From JBJXFY01 sp046155815 (GTDB lineage: Bacteria > Verrucomicrobiota > Verrucomicrobiia > Limisphaerales > CAIMTB01), in the NCBI GenBank assembly GCA_046155815.1, contig JBJXFY010000244.1, forward strand, positions 1 through 9,209: a stretch of DNA of 9,209 bases, read 5' to 3'. Made by a program: the position numbers and the translations under genes. Under the pieces are notes generated by a model. The model did no database searches. It had not been told where the DNA came from and was given only the letters and a program-made list of their open reading frames with translations. Positions 1 through 6,491 of the stretch are shown piece by piece; within the stretch, counting starts at the first letter, position 1, and each line of letters opens with the position of its first letter.

Positions 1-237
1 GTGAGCGACACCGGCCGCGGCGTGCCCGGCGGCCGGCCGGCCCGTCTTGGCGTCGGCGTTTCCAACACCATCGCCCGCCTCCGCGAGCTGCACGGCGACG
101 CCGCGTCGCTCGACTGGCCTCCCCGGCCCGGCGGCGGCACGGAGGTCGTCGTCCGCCTGCCCTGCCGCCCGCCCGCCGCCGCGCCGGCCTCCGACCCCGC
201 CCGTGCCGCCGTCCTGCAAACCCAGCCCGCCGTCTGA
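1..237 (+). CDS. Sensor histidine kinase, C-terminal fragment (LytS/YesM-like)
   Basis: This is the 3' end of a gene that begins before the window. The GTG at base 1 is an internal valine codon, not a start. The visible 78 residues are the end of a HATPase_c ATP-binding domain. VSDTGRGV at the very beginning reads as the G1 box (D-x-G-x-G), GVGVSNTIARLRELHG (residues 17-32) as the G2 box, and GGGTEVVVRLP as the closing strand of the domain. The G-x-G-x-S-N-T-x-x-R-L form is typical of LytS/YesM-type kinases (His_kinase family) that pair with LytTR regulators. The kinase would autophosphorylate and pass phosphate to the regulator encoded 3 bp downstream. The last 25 residues are a proline/alanine-rich tail with no recognisable domain. 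The sensor and dimerisation regions lie outside the window, so the signal is unknown. Confidence 0.85.
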   Translation: MSDTGRGVPGGRPARLGVGVSNTIARLRELHGDAASLDWPPRPGGGTEVVVRLPCRPPAAAPASDPARAAVLQTQPAV

Positions 238-240
238 CCC

Positions 241-1002
241 ATGCCCCTCCGCGCCCTTATTGTGGATGACGAGCCCCTTGCCCGCGACCGCGTCCGCAGC
301 CTGCTGAAGTGCGCCACGGACGTGGAGATCATCGGCGAATGTGTGAACGGCGAGGAGGCCCTGGCCGCCATCACGGAGCAGCGGCCCGACCTCGTCTTCC
401 TCGACGTGCAGATGCCCGGCCTCACCGGCCTCGAGGTCCTCCGTGCGCTTCCGGATGACGTGCAGCCCGCCGTGATCTTCACGACCGCGCACGACGACTT
501 CGCGCTCGAGGCCTTCGAGGTGAACGCGGCGGACTACCTGCTCAAGCCCTTCAAGCCCTCGCGCTTCGAGACGGCCGTCGAGCGCGCCCGGCGCCAGGCC
601 GCCTCGCGCACCACAGGCGAGGCCAACGGCAGGCTCCGCGCCTGGCTCGACCAGAAGACGCCCCTTCCGCCCGGCGCGCGCCGGATCATGGTCCGCAATC
701 CGGACCGCGTGGTCTTCGTGCGCACGGACGAGGTGGACTGGATCGAGGCGGCGGGAAACTACGCCATCCTCCACGTCGGCAAGGCCACGCACATCCTGCG
801 CGAGACGATGACGCACCTCGAGGCGACCCTGCCGGAAGAGATTTTCTTCCGCGCCAGCCGGTCGGCGCTGGTGAATCTCAGCCGCGTGCGCGAGCTGCAC
901 CCGCTGCCCGGCGGCCAGCACGTCATGCTCCTGCACGACGGCCAGAAGGTGACCACCACCCGGCCGGTGCGCGACATCCAGGAACGGCTCGGGGTGCTGT
1001 AA
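241..1002 (+). CDS. LytTR family response regulator
   Basis: This 253-residue transcription regulator has a receiver domain (about residues 3-120) followed by a LytTR DNA-binding domain (about 150-250). The receiver shows the acidic pocket D9-D10, the phosphoacceptor D55 in LVFLDVQMPG, T82 and K102 in DYLLKPF. The C-terminal part has the LytTR signature: VDWIEAAGNYAILHVG, then FFRASRSALVNLSRVREL. The length matches the AlgR/LytR family. It starts 3 bp after the stop of the histidine kinase gene and has no visible Shine-Dalgarno of its own, so the two are very likely one two-component operon. LytTR regulators usually bind direct repeats in promoters of exported or surface products. The neighbouring STN and prepilin-like genes are possible targets, but that is only a guess from position. 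Confidence 0.93.
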   Translation: MPLRALIVDDEPLARDRVRSLLKCATDVEIIGECVNGEEALAAITEQRPDLVFLDVQMPGLTGLEVLRALPDDVQPAVIFTTAHDDFALEAFEVNAADYLLKPFKPSRFETAVERARRQAASRTTGEANGRLRAWLDQKTPLPPGARRIMVRNPDRVVFVRTDEVDWIEAAGNYAILHVGKATHILRETMTHLEATLPEEIFFRASRSALVNLSRVRELHPLPGGQHVMLLHDGQKVTTTRPVRDIQERLGVL

Positions 1003-1003
1003 A

Positions 1004-1022
1004 CACCCGCCCGCGGCGGGTG
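1004..1022 (+). terminator. Hairpin terminator candidate after the two-component operon
   Basis: A perfect 8-bp stem (CACCCGCC / GGCGGGTG) with a 3-nt CGC loop begins one base after the regulator's stop codon. Only a weak T-run follows (GTTT at about 1029-1032), so Rho-independent function is plausible but not certain. The rest of the gap up to the next gene (1023-1168) holds nothing I recognise. Confidence 0.5.
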
Positions 1023-1168
1023 CCGCCGTTTCAAGTCCCGTCGCTTCCTTCCGTCCCCGCTTCCCGCCCGCGCCTTGGTCACGTCCGCCTCGCCCGCGGA
1101 CCCGTTCCGAGGCCGCTTCATCACTCCCGCGTATCCGGCCGCCGTCATTTTGACACTGTTGCACCGTC

Positions 1169-2236
1169 ATGAATCGCAAGCTGCTCCTCTTCGCCGCCCT
1201 CGCGGTCCTGGCCTCCGGCTGGTTCACCCGCGCCGCGTGGCGCGCCCGGCAGGATCTCGTCACGCTCGAAGTGCGGGACCAACCCGTCGCCAAGGTCGTC
1301 CGCCAGATGGAGCGCCAGACGTGGGAGACCATCGTGCTGGCGGACGGCGTCGAGGGCGTGGTCACGCTGAACATCAAGGACGCCCCGCTGCTCACCGCGC
1401 TGAACCTCGTCGCCCAGCAGATGCAGGCGCGCGGGCAGGAGTACTTCGTGCTTTCGTTCAAGGGCGACGCCGCCCAGCGCTTCGCCCGCCACCTCGGCGC
1501 CGGCACGAATGCGCCGCTCAACCTGTGGACCAACCTCGCCGGCGGACGCGGCTTCGGCGGGCCAGGAGGCCCCGGCGGGTTTGGCGGATTCGGCGGCGGG
1601 ACGCCCTTCGGCGGCCGGGGCGGTCCCGGCGAGGCCGGCGAGGCGGACGCGACCAACGCCCCGGTCCGCGGGGCCGGCGTCACGCTCGAACTCGCCGGCA
1701 CGCCGCTCTACGAGGCCGCCCGCCGCGTCGGCCGCGCCGCCCGCGCGCAGGTCGTGCCCGAAGACGGACTCGTGCAGCCGGTCACGCTTTCCCTCAGCGC
1801 CGCCCCTCCCCGGGACGCGGTCACACAGCTCGCCGCCGCCAGCAGGACGAAGCAGGCGCGCCTCTACGCCCTCACCGGCGCCGGCCGTCCGCCCGTTGGC
1901 CTGCGCGAGAATGTTTCGCCCGAGGACATGCAGGCGCGCATGGCGGCGCGCCTCGCCCAGATGTCGGACGAGGAACGCGCCCGCCTCGAGGCCCTGCGCA
2001 GCATGACGCCCGAGGAGCGCCAGGCGCAGATGGCCGAGCGGCTCGCGGACCCCGCCATGGGCCAGCGCATGGCCGAGCAGATGTCCGCCAGCCTGCGCGC
2101 CTCCACCCCGCAGCAGCGCGTCGAGAGCTACCGCCGCGGCGGCCCCGGAGGTTTCGGCGGGCGCGGCGGGCCGGGCGGCGGCTGTGGCGGGCCGCCCGGC
2201 CCGGGCGGCCCGCCCGGTGACGCACCGCCGCGGTGA
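1169..2236 (+). CDS. Secreted protein with two STN-like modules and glycine-rich linkers
   Basis: This 355-residue protein begins MNRKLLLFAALAVLASGWF, which reads as a signal peptide or N-terminal anchor (about residues 1-20). Residues 31-88 match the pattern of the secretin/TonB short N-terminal (STN) domain: LVTLEVRDQPVAKVVRQM, then a strand-turn-strand GVVTLNIKDAPLLTALN. A second, weaker copy covers about 170-227 (VTLELAGTPLYEAARRV, then PVTLSLSAAPPRDAV). Between them is a glycine-rich linker (about 125-157). Residues 250-322 are predicted helical and hold three related motifs: MSDEERARLEALR, MTPEERQAQMAERL and STPQQRVESYRR. The last 30 residues are Gly/Pro-rich. No secretin barrel follows, so this is not a complete secretin. 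It probably acts in the periplasm or at the envelope. Its stop abuts the start of the prepilin-like gene. Exact function is unknown; a role with the pilin-like protein is an inference. Confidence 0.8.
   Translation: MNRKLLLFAALAVLASGWFTRAAWRARQDLVTLEVRDQPVAKVVRQMERQTWETIVLADGVEGVVTLNIKDAPLLTALNLVAQQMQARGQEYFVLSFKGDAAQRFARHLGAGTNAPLNLWTNLAGGRGFGGPGGPGGFGGFGGGTPFGGRGGPGEAGEADATNAPVRGAGVTLELAGTPLYEAARRVGRAARAQVVPEDGLVQPVTLSLSAAPPRDAVTQLAAASRTKQARLYALTGAGRPPVGLRENVSPEDMQARMAARLAQMSDEERARLEALRSMTPEERQAQMAERLADPAMGQRMAEQMSASLRASTPQQRVESYRRGGPGGFGGRGGPGGGCGGPPGPGGPPGDAPPR
2186..2214 (+). other. 13-bp all-GC hairpin in the 3' end of the STN gene
   Basis: Bases 2186-2198 (GGCGGGCCGCCCG) pair perfectly with 2202-2214 across a 3-nt GCC loop. 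The hairpin lies in Gly/Pro codons about 20 bases before the STN stop and the following prepilin ATG. There is no T-run, so it does not look like an intrinsic terminator. It could slow ribosomes, protect mRNA or set the ratio of the two products, or it may simply follow from Gly-Gly-Pro-Pro codons. Confidence 0.45.
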
Positions 2237-2836
2237 ATGAATCACCATCCACTTTCCCAAGTCATGAAGCCGACCTCCCGTCCCGTCCCCCGAGCCTTCA
2301 CGCTCATCGAGCTGCTCGTTGTCATCGCCATCATCGGCATCCTCGCCTCGCTGCTCATGCCCGCCCTCGGCCGTGCCAAGGGCAAGGCCCGCGGGACCTA
2401 CTGCCTCGGCAACCTCCGTCAGCTCGGCCTCGGCGTGAACCTGTATGCCGACGACTACAACGGGAAGCTCCCCCACGCCGAGGCCCTGCCCTCCATGCCC
2501 GTGAGCGCGTCCAACTCCCTGCCCTCCATCCGCGCCGTGATCGGCACCAACTACCTCGCGGGCGCCGCCGGTGTGTGGAAGTGCCCCGACGACCGCGTGG
2601 GCTACTGGAAGCTCGACCGCGAAGGTTCCAGCTACGAGTGGAACTTCCGCATGAACGGCAAGGTCCTTGCCGACATCCGCATCATGCGCGGCCGCATCGA
2701 CCTGCCCGAGGAGCGGGTGGCGCTGCTCTTCGACTACGAGAACTTCCACCTCGGCGGCAGTACGCAGACCGACACCAACGTCATCGTCGGCCACAAGAAC
2801 GCCTGGTACGCCGACGGCCACGTCGAACGGCTGTAG
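2237..2836 (+). CDS. Prepilin-type N-terminal cleavage/methylation protein (type II secretion-like, H-Xn-DG tail)
   Basis: This 199-residue protein has a class III prepilin leader: PRAFTLIELLVVIAIIGILA, with predicted cleavage between A20 and F21 and the conserved glutamate E25 (position 5 of the mature chain). It would be cut by a prepilin peptidase and held in the inner membrane by its hydrophobic helix (21-43). The C-terminus carries GHKNAWYADGHVERL, a version of the H-X9-DG tail seen in the many pilin-like proteins of Planctomycetes and Verrucomicrobia. The ATG at 2237 directly follows the STN stop (TGAATG), which suggests coupled re-initiation; there is no separate Shine-Dalgarno. A second in-frame ATG at 2264 (M10) would give a shorter 11-residue leader and is a fair alternative. 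The role (pseudopilin, surface structure or sugar-related secretion) cannot be read from sequence. Confidence 0.88.
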   Translation: MNHHPLSQVMKPTSRPVPRAFTLIELLVVIAIIGILASLLMPALGRAKGKARGTYCLGNLRQLGLGVNLYADDYNGKLPHAEALPSMPVSASNSLPSIRAVIGTNYLAGAAGVWKCPDDRVGYWKLDREGSSYEWNFRMNGKVLADIRIMRGRIDLPEERVALLFDYENFHLGGSTQTDTNVIVGHKNAWYADGHVERL

Positions 2837-2886
2837 GCACGGCAGCGCCCTCGCGGCCTCACCCGACGCGCTCCGCCTCACGCTGG

Positions 2887-2918
2887 CCGCCCTGCGGCGA
2901 CGGCGGCGGACAGGGCGG
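2887..2918. terminator. Bidirectional terminator candidate between convergent genes
   Basis: A perfect 8-bp inverted repeat (CCGCCCTG / CAGGGCGG) with a 16-nt GC-rich loop lies between the convergent prepilin gene and the unrecognised minus-strand gene. On the minus strand it begins one base after the TGA at 2920-2922, which is where that gene would end if its apparent frameshift is corrected. No clear T-run is present. The rest of 2837-2919 holds nothing else I can name. Confidence 0.4.
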
Positions 2919-3001
2919 TTCAACGTCCAGCCAGGACACCTCCCTCCGGCAGCAGGCTTTCCGGCTGGCCGGTGGGTTCGCTTTCCATACCGTCGGGGCG
3001 C

Positions 3002-3559
3002 CTAGGCCACGCCGCCGTTCTCCAGCAGGCGCACGATCACGCCGCGGTTCGAGCCGAGCAGGGTCTGGACGCGGTCGCCCAGCTTGAAGTCGGCCGCCTG
3101 ACAGAGGCTTTCCACGATCTCCACCATCGCCTCCCGGTCCAGCAGCCCGGGGATGTAGTGCGCCACGGCGGACCCGGCCTCGCGCTTGCGCCCCGGTGGA
3201 AGATCGCTGAACAGGGCAAATGTCAGTTCCCGCCCGATGGTGGCGAAGGTGTTGCCGTTGACGGAAAGAGAGGGCGCCCAGCGGTGGAAGCCGCGCTGCC
3301 TGTCAAACGTCTCCGCCAGCGTCAGGGCTTTTGGGGGCGGAGGGCCGCCACTCCGTCGCGCACGCCGCTCCAGTTTCCGTGTCAAATCCATGCTGTTTCC
3401 GGCCTCTCTTGCACGCTCCCCGGTTGATGCCGACGACAGCGACCCGGCTCCAGTTCTTGAGAAATGCGGTTTGGGCTTGAAGCGGTGAACCGACTCCTCC
3501 GCCGCCCGGCGAAGGTCCTTCGCCGGCAGGTGCTCCAGCGGATCCAGCCGCAGTTTCAT
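3002..3559 (-). CDS. Unrecognised protein with KOW-like C-terminal motif, probably frameshifted at its 3' end
   Basis: The open frame gives 185 residues. I do not recognise the family. The C-terminal part (about 156-185) reads FKLGDRVQTLLGSNRGVIVR, like the small beta-barrel GDxV...G..GVV motif of KOW-type segments. The middle (about 80-155) mixes strands and helices, with GRELTFALFSDLPPGRKREAG and a helix DREAMVEIVESLCQAADF. It stops abruptly after ENGGVA. Removing one base (T3003 on the plus strand) opens 27 more residues, AWRPDGMESEPTGQPESL and on, ending at 2920, for about 212 in total. An internal start at M57 (3391) with an upstream GAGAGG is possible: codons 32-60 look less biased than the rest and may be repeat-derived. 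There is no signal peptide. It diverges from the oxidoreductase gene. Confidence 0.65.
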   Translation of the reverse strand: MKLRLDPLEHLPAKDLRRAAEESVHRFKPKPHFSRTGAGSLSSASTGERAREAGNSMDLTRKLERRARRSGGPPPPKALTLAETFDRQRGFHRWAPSLSVNGNTFATIGRELTFALFSDLPPGRKREAGSAVAHYIPGLLDREAMVEIVESLCQAADFKLGDRVQTLLGSNRGVIVRLLENGGVA

Positions 3560-3594
3560 CGTTCATAGGACGGCCTTTGCGGGACGGGCGGGCA

Positions 3595-3620
3595 ACCGGC
3601 CAGTTTTCCATCCGGCCGGT
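3595..3620. repeat. Inverted repeat in the divergent intergenic region
   Basis: ACCGGCC and GGCCGGT form a perfect 7-bp inverted repeat with a 12-nt spacer. The 197-bp region 3560-3756 separates two divergent genes and should hold both promoters, though I see no convincing -35/-10 pair. The octamer ATCCGGCC occurs at 3610-3617 and 3680-3687, and inverted at 3657-3664. These may be operator half-sites or chance in GC-rich DNA. Confidence 0.25.
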
Positions 3621-3756
3621 CGAACGCCCGGGCTTTTGTCCGTTACGGGCCGCCTCGGCCGGATTGTCAGTAGCCAAACATCCGGCCCGGTGCCCGCCCG
3701 CCGCATTTTCCAGATGGACTCCGAGCGGACGCTCCGGTGAGCCTCCGCATGTGCCC

Positions 3757-5088
3757 ATGAAAACCGCGTCCCTCTCCCGCCGCGCCTTTCTCCGCCGCAC
3801 CACCACCGCGCTCGGCGCCGCGGCGGCGTTTCCCTATGTCGCCTCGCCCCGCGTGCTCGGGGCCAACGGCCGCCTCCGCATCGCCAGCGTCGGCGTCGGC
3901 GGGAAGGGCTGGACGGACCTCACCTCGGTGGATTCGGAGGACATCGTCGGCGTGTGCGACGTGGACGCCAAACGCCTGGCGAAGGCTACGGAAAAATATC
4001 CACAGGCGAAGGGATTCGCGGACTGGCGGGTGATGTTTGACCAGCTCGGCCGCGGGATTGACGCGGTCACCGTCTCGACGCCGGACCACACGCACTTCCA
4101 CCCCTCGCTGCGCGCGGTTCGCGAGGGATGGCATGTCTATTGCCAGAAGCCGCTCACGCACACGATCTGGGAGGCGCGCACGCTGGCCGCGGCGGCGCGC
4201 CGGGCCGGCGTGGCCACGCAGATGGGCAACCAGGGCCTTTCGCATCCGAAGCTGCGACGCGACGCGGAACTGGTGCGCGCGGGCGTGCTCGGCGAGGTGC
4301 GCGAGATCCACATCTGGTCGGACCGGCCGGGCAAATGGTGGGCCCAGGGCGTGAACCGGCCGCCGGACCGCCCGCCCGTGCCGGCGGAGCTGAGCTGGGA
4401 CCTGTGGCTTGGGCCCGCTCCGGCGCGGCCCTTCCATCCGGCGTGGGGGCATTTCGCCTGGCGCGGCTGGTGGGACTTCGGCACCGGTGCCATTGGCGAC
4501 ATGGGCTGCCACCTGCTGAACCTCGTCACGCTCAGCCTCGACCTCGAAGCGCCGGTGCGCGTGGATGCCCATGGTGAAGGCGCCACGTCCGAGACCGGCC
4601 CGAGGTCGGCGACGATCCGCTGGGAATGGAAGGGCCGGGCGGGCCGGGACGGGCTGCGGATGTTCTGGCATGACGGCGGCCGGCTGCCGGACCGAGCGCT
4701 GTTCCCCTCGGCGAAGTTTCCGGACAACGGCTGCCTGCTGGTCGGCACGCGGGACAGCTTCCTCCAAGCCTACCCCGGCGGCGGCGTACTCCAGAGCGGG
4801 CGGACCTATGAGGACTTCAAGTCCATCCCGGAGACCTTCCCGCGTACCGGGACGTGGGACCGCAACCACTACGAGGAGTGGATCACGGCCGCGAAGGGCG
4901 GGCCGCGGGCGCTCTCGAACTTCGACGTGGCGGGGCCGGTGACGGAGACGGTGCTGCTGGGGCAGCTCGCGCTGCGGGCCGGCCTGCCGATCGAGTGGGA
5001 CGCCAGCCGCCTGCGCGTGACCAACGCGCCCGAAGCCAATCGGTTTGTGAGGACGGAGTACCGAAAGGGCTGGGAGATCGACGCCTGA
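3757..5088 (+). CDS. Tat-exported Gfo/Idh/MocA family oxidoreductase
   Basis: This 443-residue NAD(P)-dependent dehydrogenase of the Gfo/Idh/MocA family carries a twin-arginine signal, SLSRRAFLRRTTTALGAAAA (about residues 5-24, cleavage near 30-36), so it should be exported folded with its cofactor. The Rossmann part has GVGGKG (46-51), VCDVD after strand 2, then TPDHTHFH (108-115) and the sugar-dehydrogenase lysine motif as QKP (130-132, usually EKP; K131 is kept). TQMGNQG and GAIGDMGCHLLN are typical of the exported PVC-type members, which are thought to act on sugars or sugar derivatives; the substrate is unknown. ATG 3757 is chosen because the twin-arginine signal begins there, although the frame is open back to 3577. 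No strong Shine-Dalgarno is visible. The lipoprotein gene follows after 28 bp and may be co-transcribed. Confidence 0.93.
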   Translation: MKTASLSRRAFLRRTTTALGAAAAFPYVASPRVLGANGRLRIASVGVGGKGWTDLTSVDSEDIVGVCDVDAKRLAKATEKYPQAKGFADWRVMFDQLGRGIDAVTVSTPDHTHFHPSLRAVREGWHVYCQKPLTHTIWEARTLAAAARRAGVATQMGNQGLSHPKLRRDAELVRAGVLGEVREIHIWSDRPGKWWAQGVNRPPDRPPVPAELSWDLWLGPAPARPFHPAWGHFAWRGWWDFGTGAIGDMGCHLLNLVTLSLDLEAPVRVDAHGEGATSETGPRSATIRWEWKGRAGRDGLRMFWHDGGRLPDRALFPSAKFPDNGCLLVGTRDSFLQAYPGGGVLQSGRTYEDFKSIPETFPRTGTWDRNHYEEWITAAKGGPRALSNFDVAGPVTETVLLGQLALRAGLPIEWDASRLRVTNAPEANRFVRTEYRKGWEIDA

Positions 5089-5116
5089 CCGTAGCCGCGG
5101 CCAACCTCTTGCAGCC

Positions 5117-5461
5117 ATGTCACTCCGGAACTGCTTTGTCGGCGTGCTGCTGCTGTCCGCCGGCTGCGGCCGGTCACCCAGTGACTCCGCCGGTGAAGCC
5201 GCGGTGTCCCCGCCCGCCCCGCCCGCGGTCGCGGTCCCTTCCAACGAGGGATCGTCCACGGCCGTTCCTGAGGCCGTGCCGATGGACGCCATCCTCGGTG
5301 AACTCACCCAGGCTGTGCGCAAGTTCAGCGTCGAGCGGCGCGCCGTGCCGAAGGGGCTGGAGGAGTTGGTGGCCCATGGGTATCTGAGCCAGTTGCCGCA
5401 GGCGCCGGACGGGAAGCGTTTTGTCATCGCCAGGGACCTGCGCGTCGTGCTGGAGGAATGA
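5117..5461 (+). CDS. Small lipoprotein with a pilin-associated C-terminal segment
   Basis: This 114-residue protein has a type II signal peptide: hydrophobic VGVLLL and the lipobox LSAGC, so C17 would be lipidated and the protein anchored in a membrane. Residues 18-52 are a Ser/Pro/Ala-rich flexible linker. The C-terminal part (about 55-114) contains ILGELTQAVRKFSVERR, then PKGLEELVAHGYLSQLPQAP and DGKRFVIARDLRVVL. That layout (a helix, then a short D/E-L-V-x-x-G-Y-L-x-x-L-P-x-x-P-x-G-K segment and a final strand) resembles the tail of type II secretion pseudopilins and of small proteins next to pilin-like genes in Verrucomicrobia. It lies 28 bp after the oxidoreductase and just upstream of the second prepilin gene. 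Function is unknown. Confidence 0.75.
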   Translation: MSLRNCFVGVLLLSAGCGRSPSDSAGEAAVSPPAPPAVAVPSNEGSSTAVPEAVPMDAILGELTQAVRKFSVERRAVPKGLEELVAHGYLSQLPQAPDGKRFVIARDLRVVLEE

Positions 5462-5462
5462 A

Positions 5463-5606
5463 GCGCAGATCCGCAGATGAACGCCGATTTTTGCGGATGT
5501 ACCATGAACGCTGCACGCATTCATCCTTGTTCCCGGACCTGCCGGTCACTTGAAGGTTCCTACGGCCAGAAATCTGGAATCGGCGTCCACCTGCGCACAT
5601 CCGCGG
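5463..5606. repeat. Imperfect inverted-repeat element overlapping a prepilin gene start
   Basis: The left arm 5472-5488 (CGCAGATGAACGCCGAT) matches the reverse complement of 5579-5595 at 15 of 17 bases. The similarity continues outward with a small gap (CGCAGAT near 5464-5470 against ATCCGCG near 5599-5605). The arms bracket about 90 bp. CGCAGAT/GCGGAT-rich tracts of this kind are, to my knowledge, frequent between genes in Verrucomicrobia. The element occupies the whole gap between the lipoprotein and the pilin signature and supplies the only ATG codons available to the prepilin gene. Confidence 0.55.
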
Positions 5607-6475
5607 TTCCACCGCGCCGCGCCTTCACCCTCATCGAGCTGCTGGTCGTGATCGCAATCATTGCGATCCTGGCCTCCCTGCTCCTGCCGGCGCTGGCCGG
5701 CGCCAAGTCACGGGCGCAGCGCATCAAGTGCACGTCGCAGATGAGGCAGATCGGCCTCGGCTTCAGCGTCTTTGCATCGGACGGCGGGGACAAGCTCCCG
5801 CCCACGGCGTATTCGACGGGTGACTATCAGTACCAGCTCGCGTGGGATGACTACATTCACAAGTACATCGGGGGCACCGCGCCGGAGGCGGACCTGAACG
5901 TGGGCATCTCCGGCGGCATCGCGGACAAGGGTTCGATACCGAAGATACTCCGCTGCCCGGCGGACAAGATCGAGATCACGATCCCTTGGGCGACCTTTGG
6001 CCAGCGCCGGACCTACGCGATGAACTGGGCGGGACAATCCTTCCAGGTCACTGCGCGTGGAGGAGTGCTTCCGCCCGCCACGCACGGCGCGGGCGTGTTC
6101 TTCAACCTCCGCGGCGCGGCGGGCGGGCAACTGCCGGACTGGGACGCACGGGGCTACAGCGAGAGCACCATCACCGACCCCGCCGGCACGATCCTGCTCG
6201 TGGAGCAGCCCATCGGCGGGAACATCGCGGGCAACGACTGGCCCTCCTTCTCGATGGGGCCGCGCGGCCCGGCGAACAACGGCGACCAGACGCCCTTCCA
6301 GATCGTGACGGGCGGCCGGAAGGAATGGGGCGCCACGGCCTATGGCCTGCACGGGCGGCGCTTCAACTACCTCTTTCACGACGGGCATGTTGCCATCCAC
6401 CGGGTCGAGAGCACCGTGGGCGGCGGCACCCTGAATGCCCCGCGCGGCATGTGGACGATGGTTCCGGGGGATTGA
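5477..6475 (+). CDS. Prepilin-type N-terminal cleavage/methylation protein with H-X9-DG tail and long leader
   Basis: This 332-residue protein has the prepilin signature RRAFTLIELLVVIAIIAILA, with predicted cleavage between A49 and F50 and the conserved glutamate at E54. The hydrophobic helix spans about 52-72. The C-terminus has a canonical H-X9-DG motif (H292, then D302-G303 in FNYLFHDGHV) and ends RGMWTMVPGD, a close common in this phylum. The body (about 75-290) is probably a mixed fold such as that of the DUF1559-like pilins; CTSQMRQIGLGFSVFASD follows the helix. The leader is odd: 49 residues from ATG 5477, or 40 from ATG 5504 (M10), with four cysteines (C6, C8, C18, C22), against the usual 5-25. 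It is encoded by an inverted-repeat element. No ATG, GTG or TTG lies closer to the cleavage site; only CTG 5591 would give a normal leader. Confidence 0.87.
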   Translation: MNADFCGCTMNAARIHPCSRTCRSLEGSYGQKSGIGVHLRTSAVPPRRAFTLIELLVVIAIIAILASLLLPALAGAKSRAQRIKCTSQMRQIGLGFSVFASDGGDKLPPTAYSTGDYQYQLAWDDYIHKYIGGTAPEADLNVGISGGIADKGSIPKILRCPADKIEITIPWATFGQRRTYAMNWAGQSFQVTARGGVLPPATHGAGVFFNLRGAAGGQLPDWDARGYSESTITDPAGTILLVEQPIGGNIAGNDWPSFSMGPRGPANNGDQTPFQIVTGGRKEWGATAYGLHGRRFNYLFHDGHVAIHRVESTVGGGTLNAPRGMWTMVPGD

Positions 6476-6491
6476 GTGGGTGGTTGCTCTC

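Noticed and set aside
1150..1155. TTGACA resembling a -35 promoter box
   Set aside because: It lies only 13 bases before the STN start codon, so a -10 box would fall inside the gene and none is visible there.
1145..2923. Long open frame on the minus strand (592 codons) opposite the STN and prepilin genes
   Set aside because: GC-rich genes leave antisense frames open. The plus strand encodes a signal peptide, STN modules and a pilin signature, while the minus translation shows no domain.
3577..3756. TTG start 180 bases upstream for the oxidoreductase
   Set aside because: The added 60 residues precede the twin-arginine signal, which must be near the N-terminus, and they show no protein-like pattern.
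3667..5520. Long open frame on the minus strand (617 codons) opposite the oxidoreductase
   Set aside because: It is antisense to a clearly recognisable Gfo/Idh/MocA gene and has no recognisable motif.
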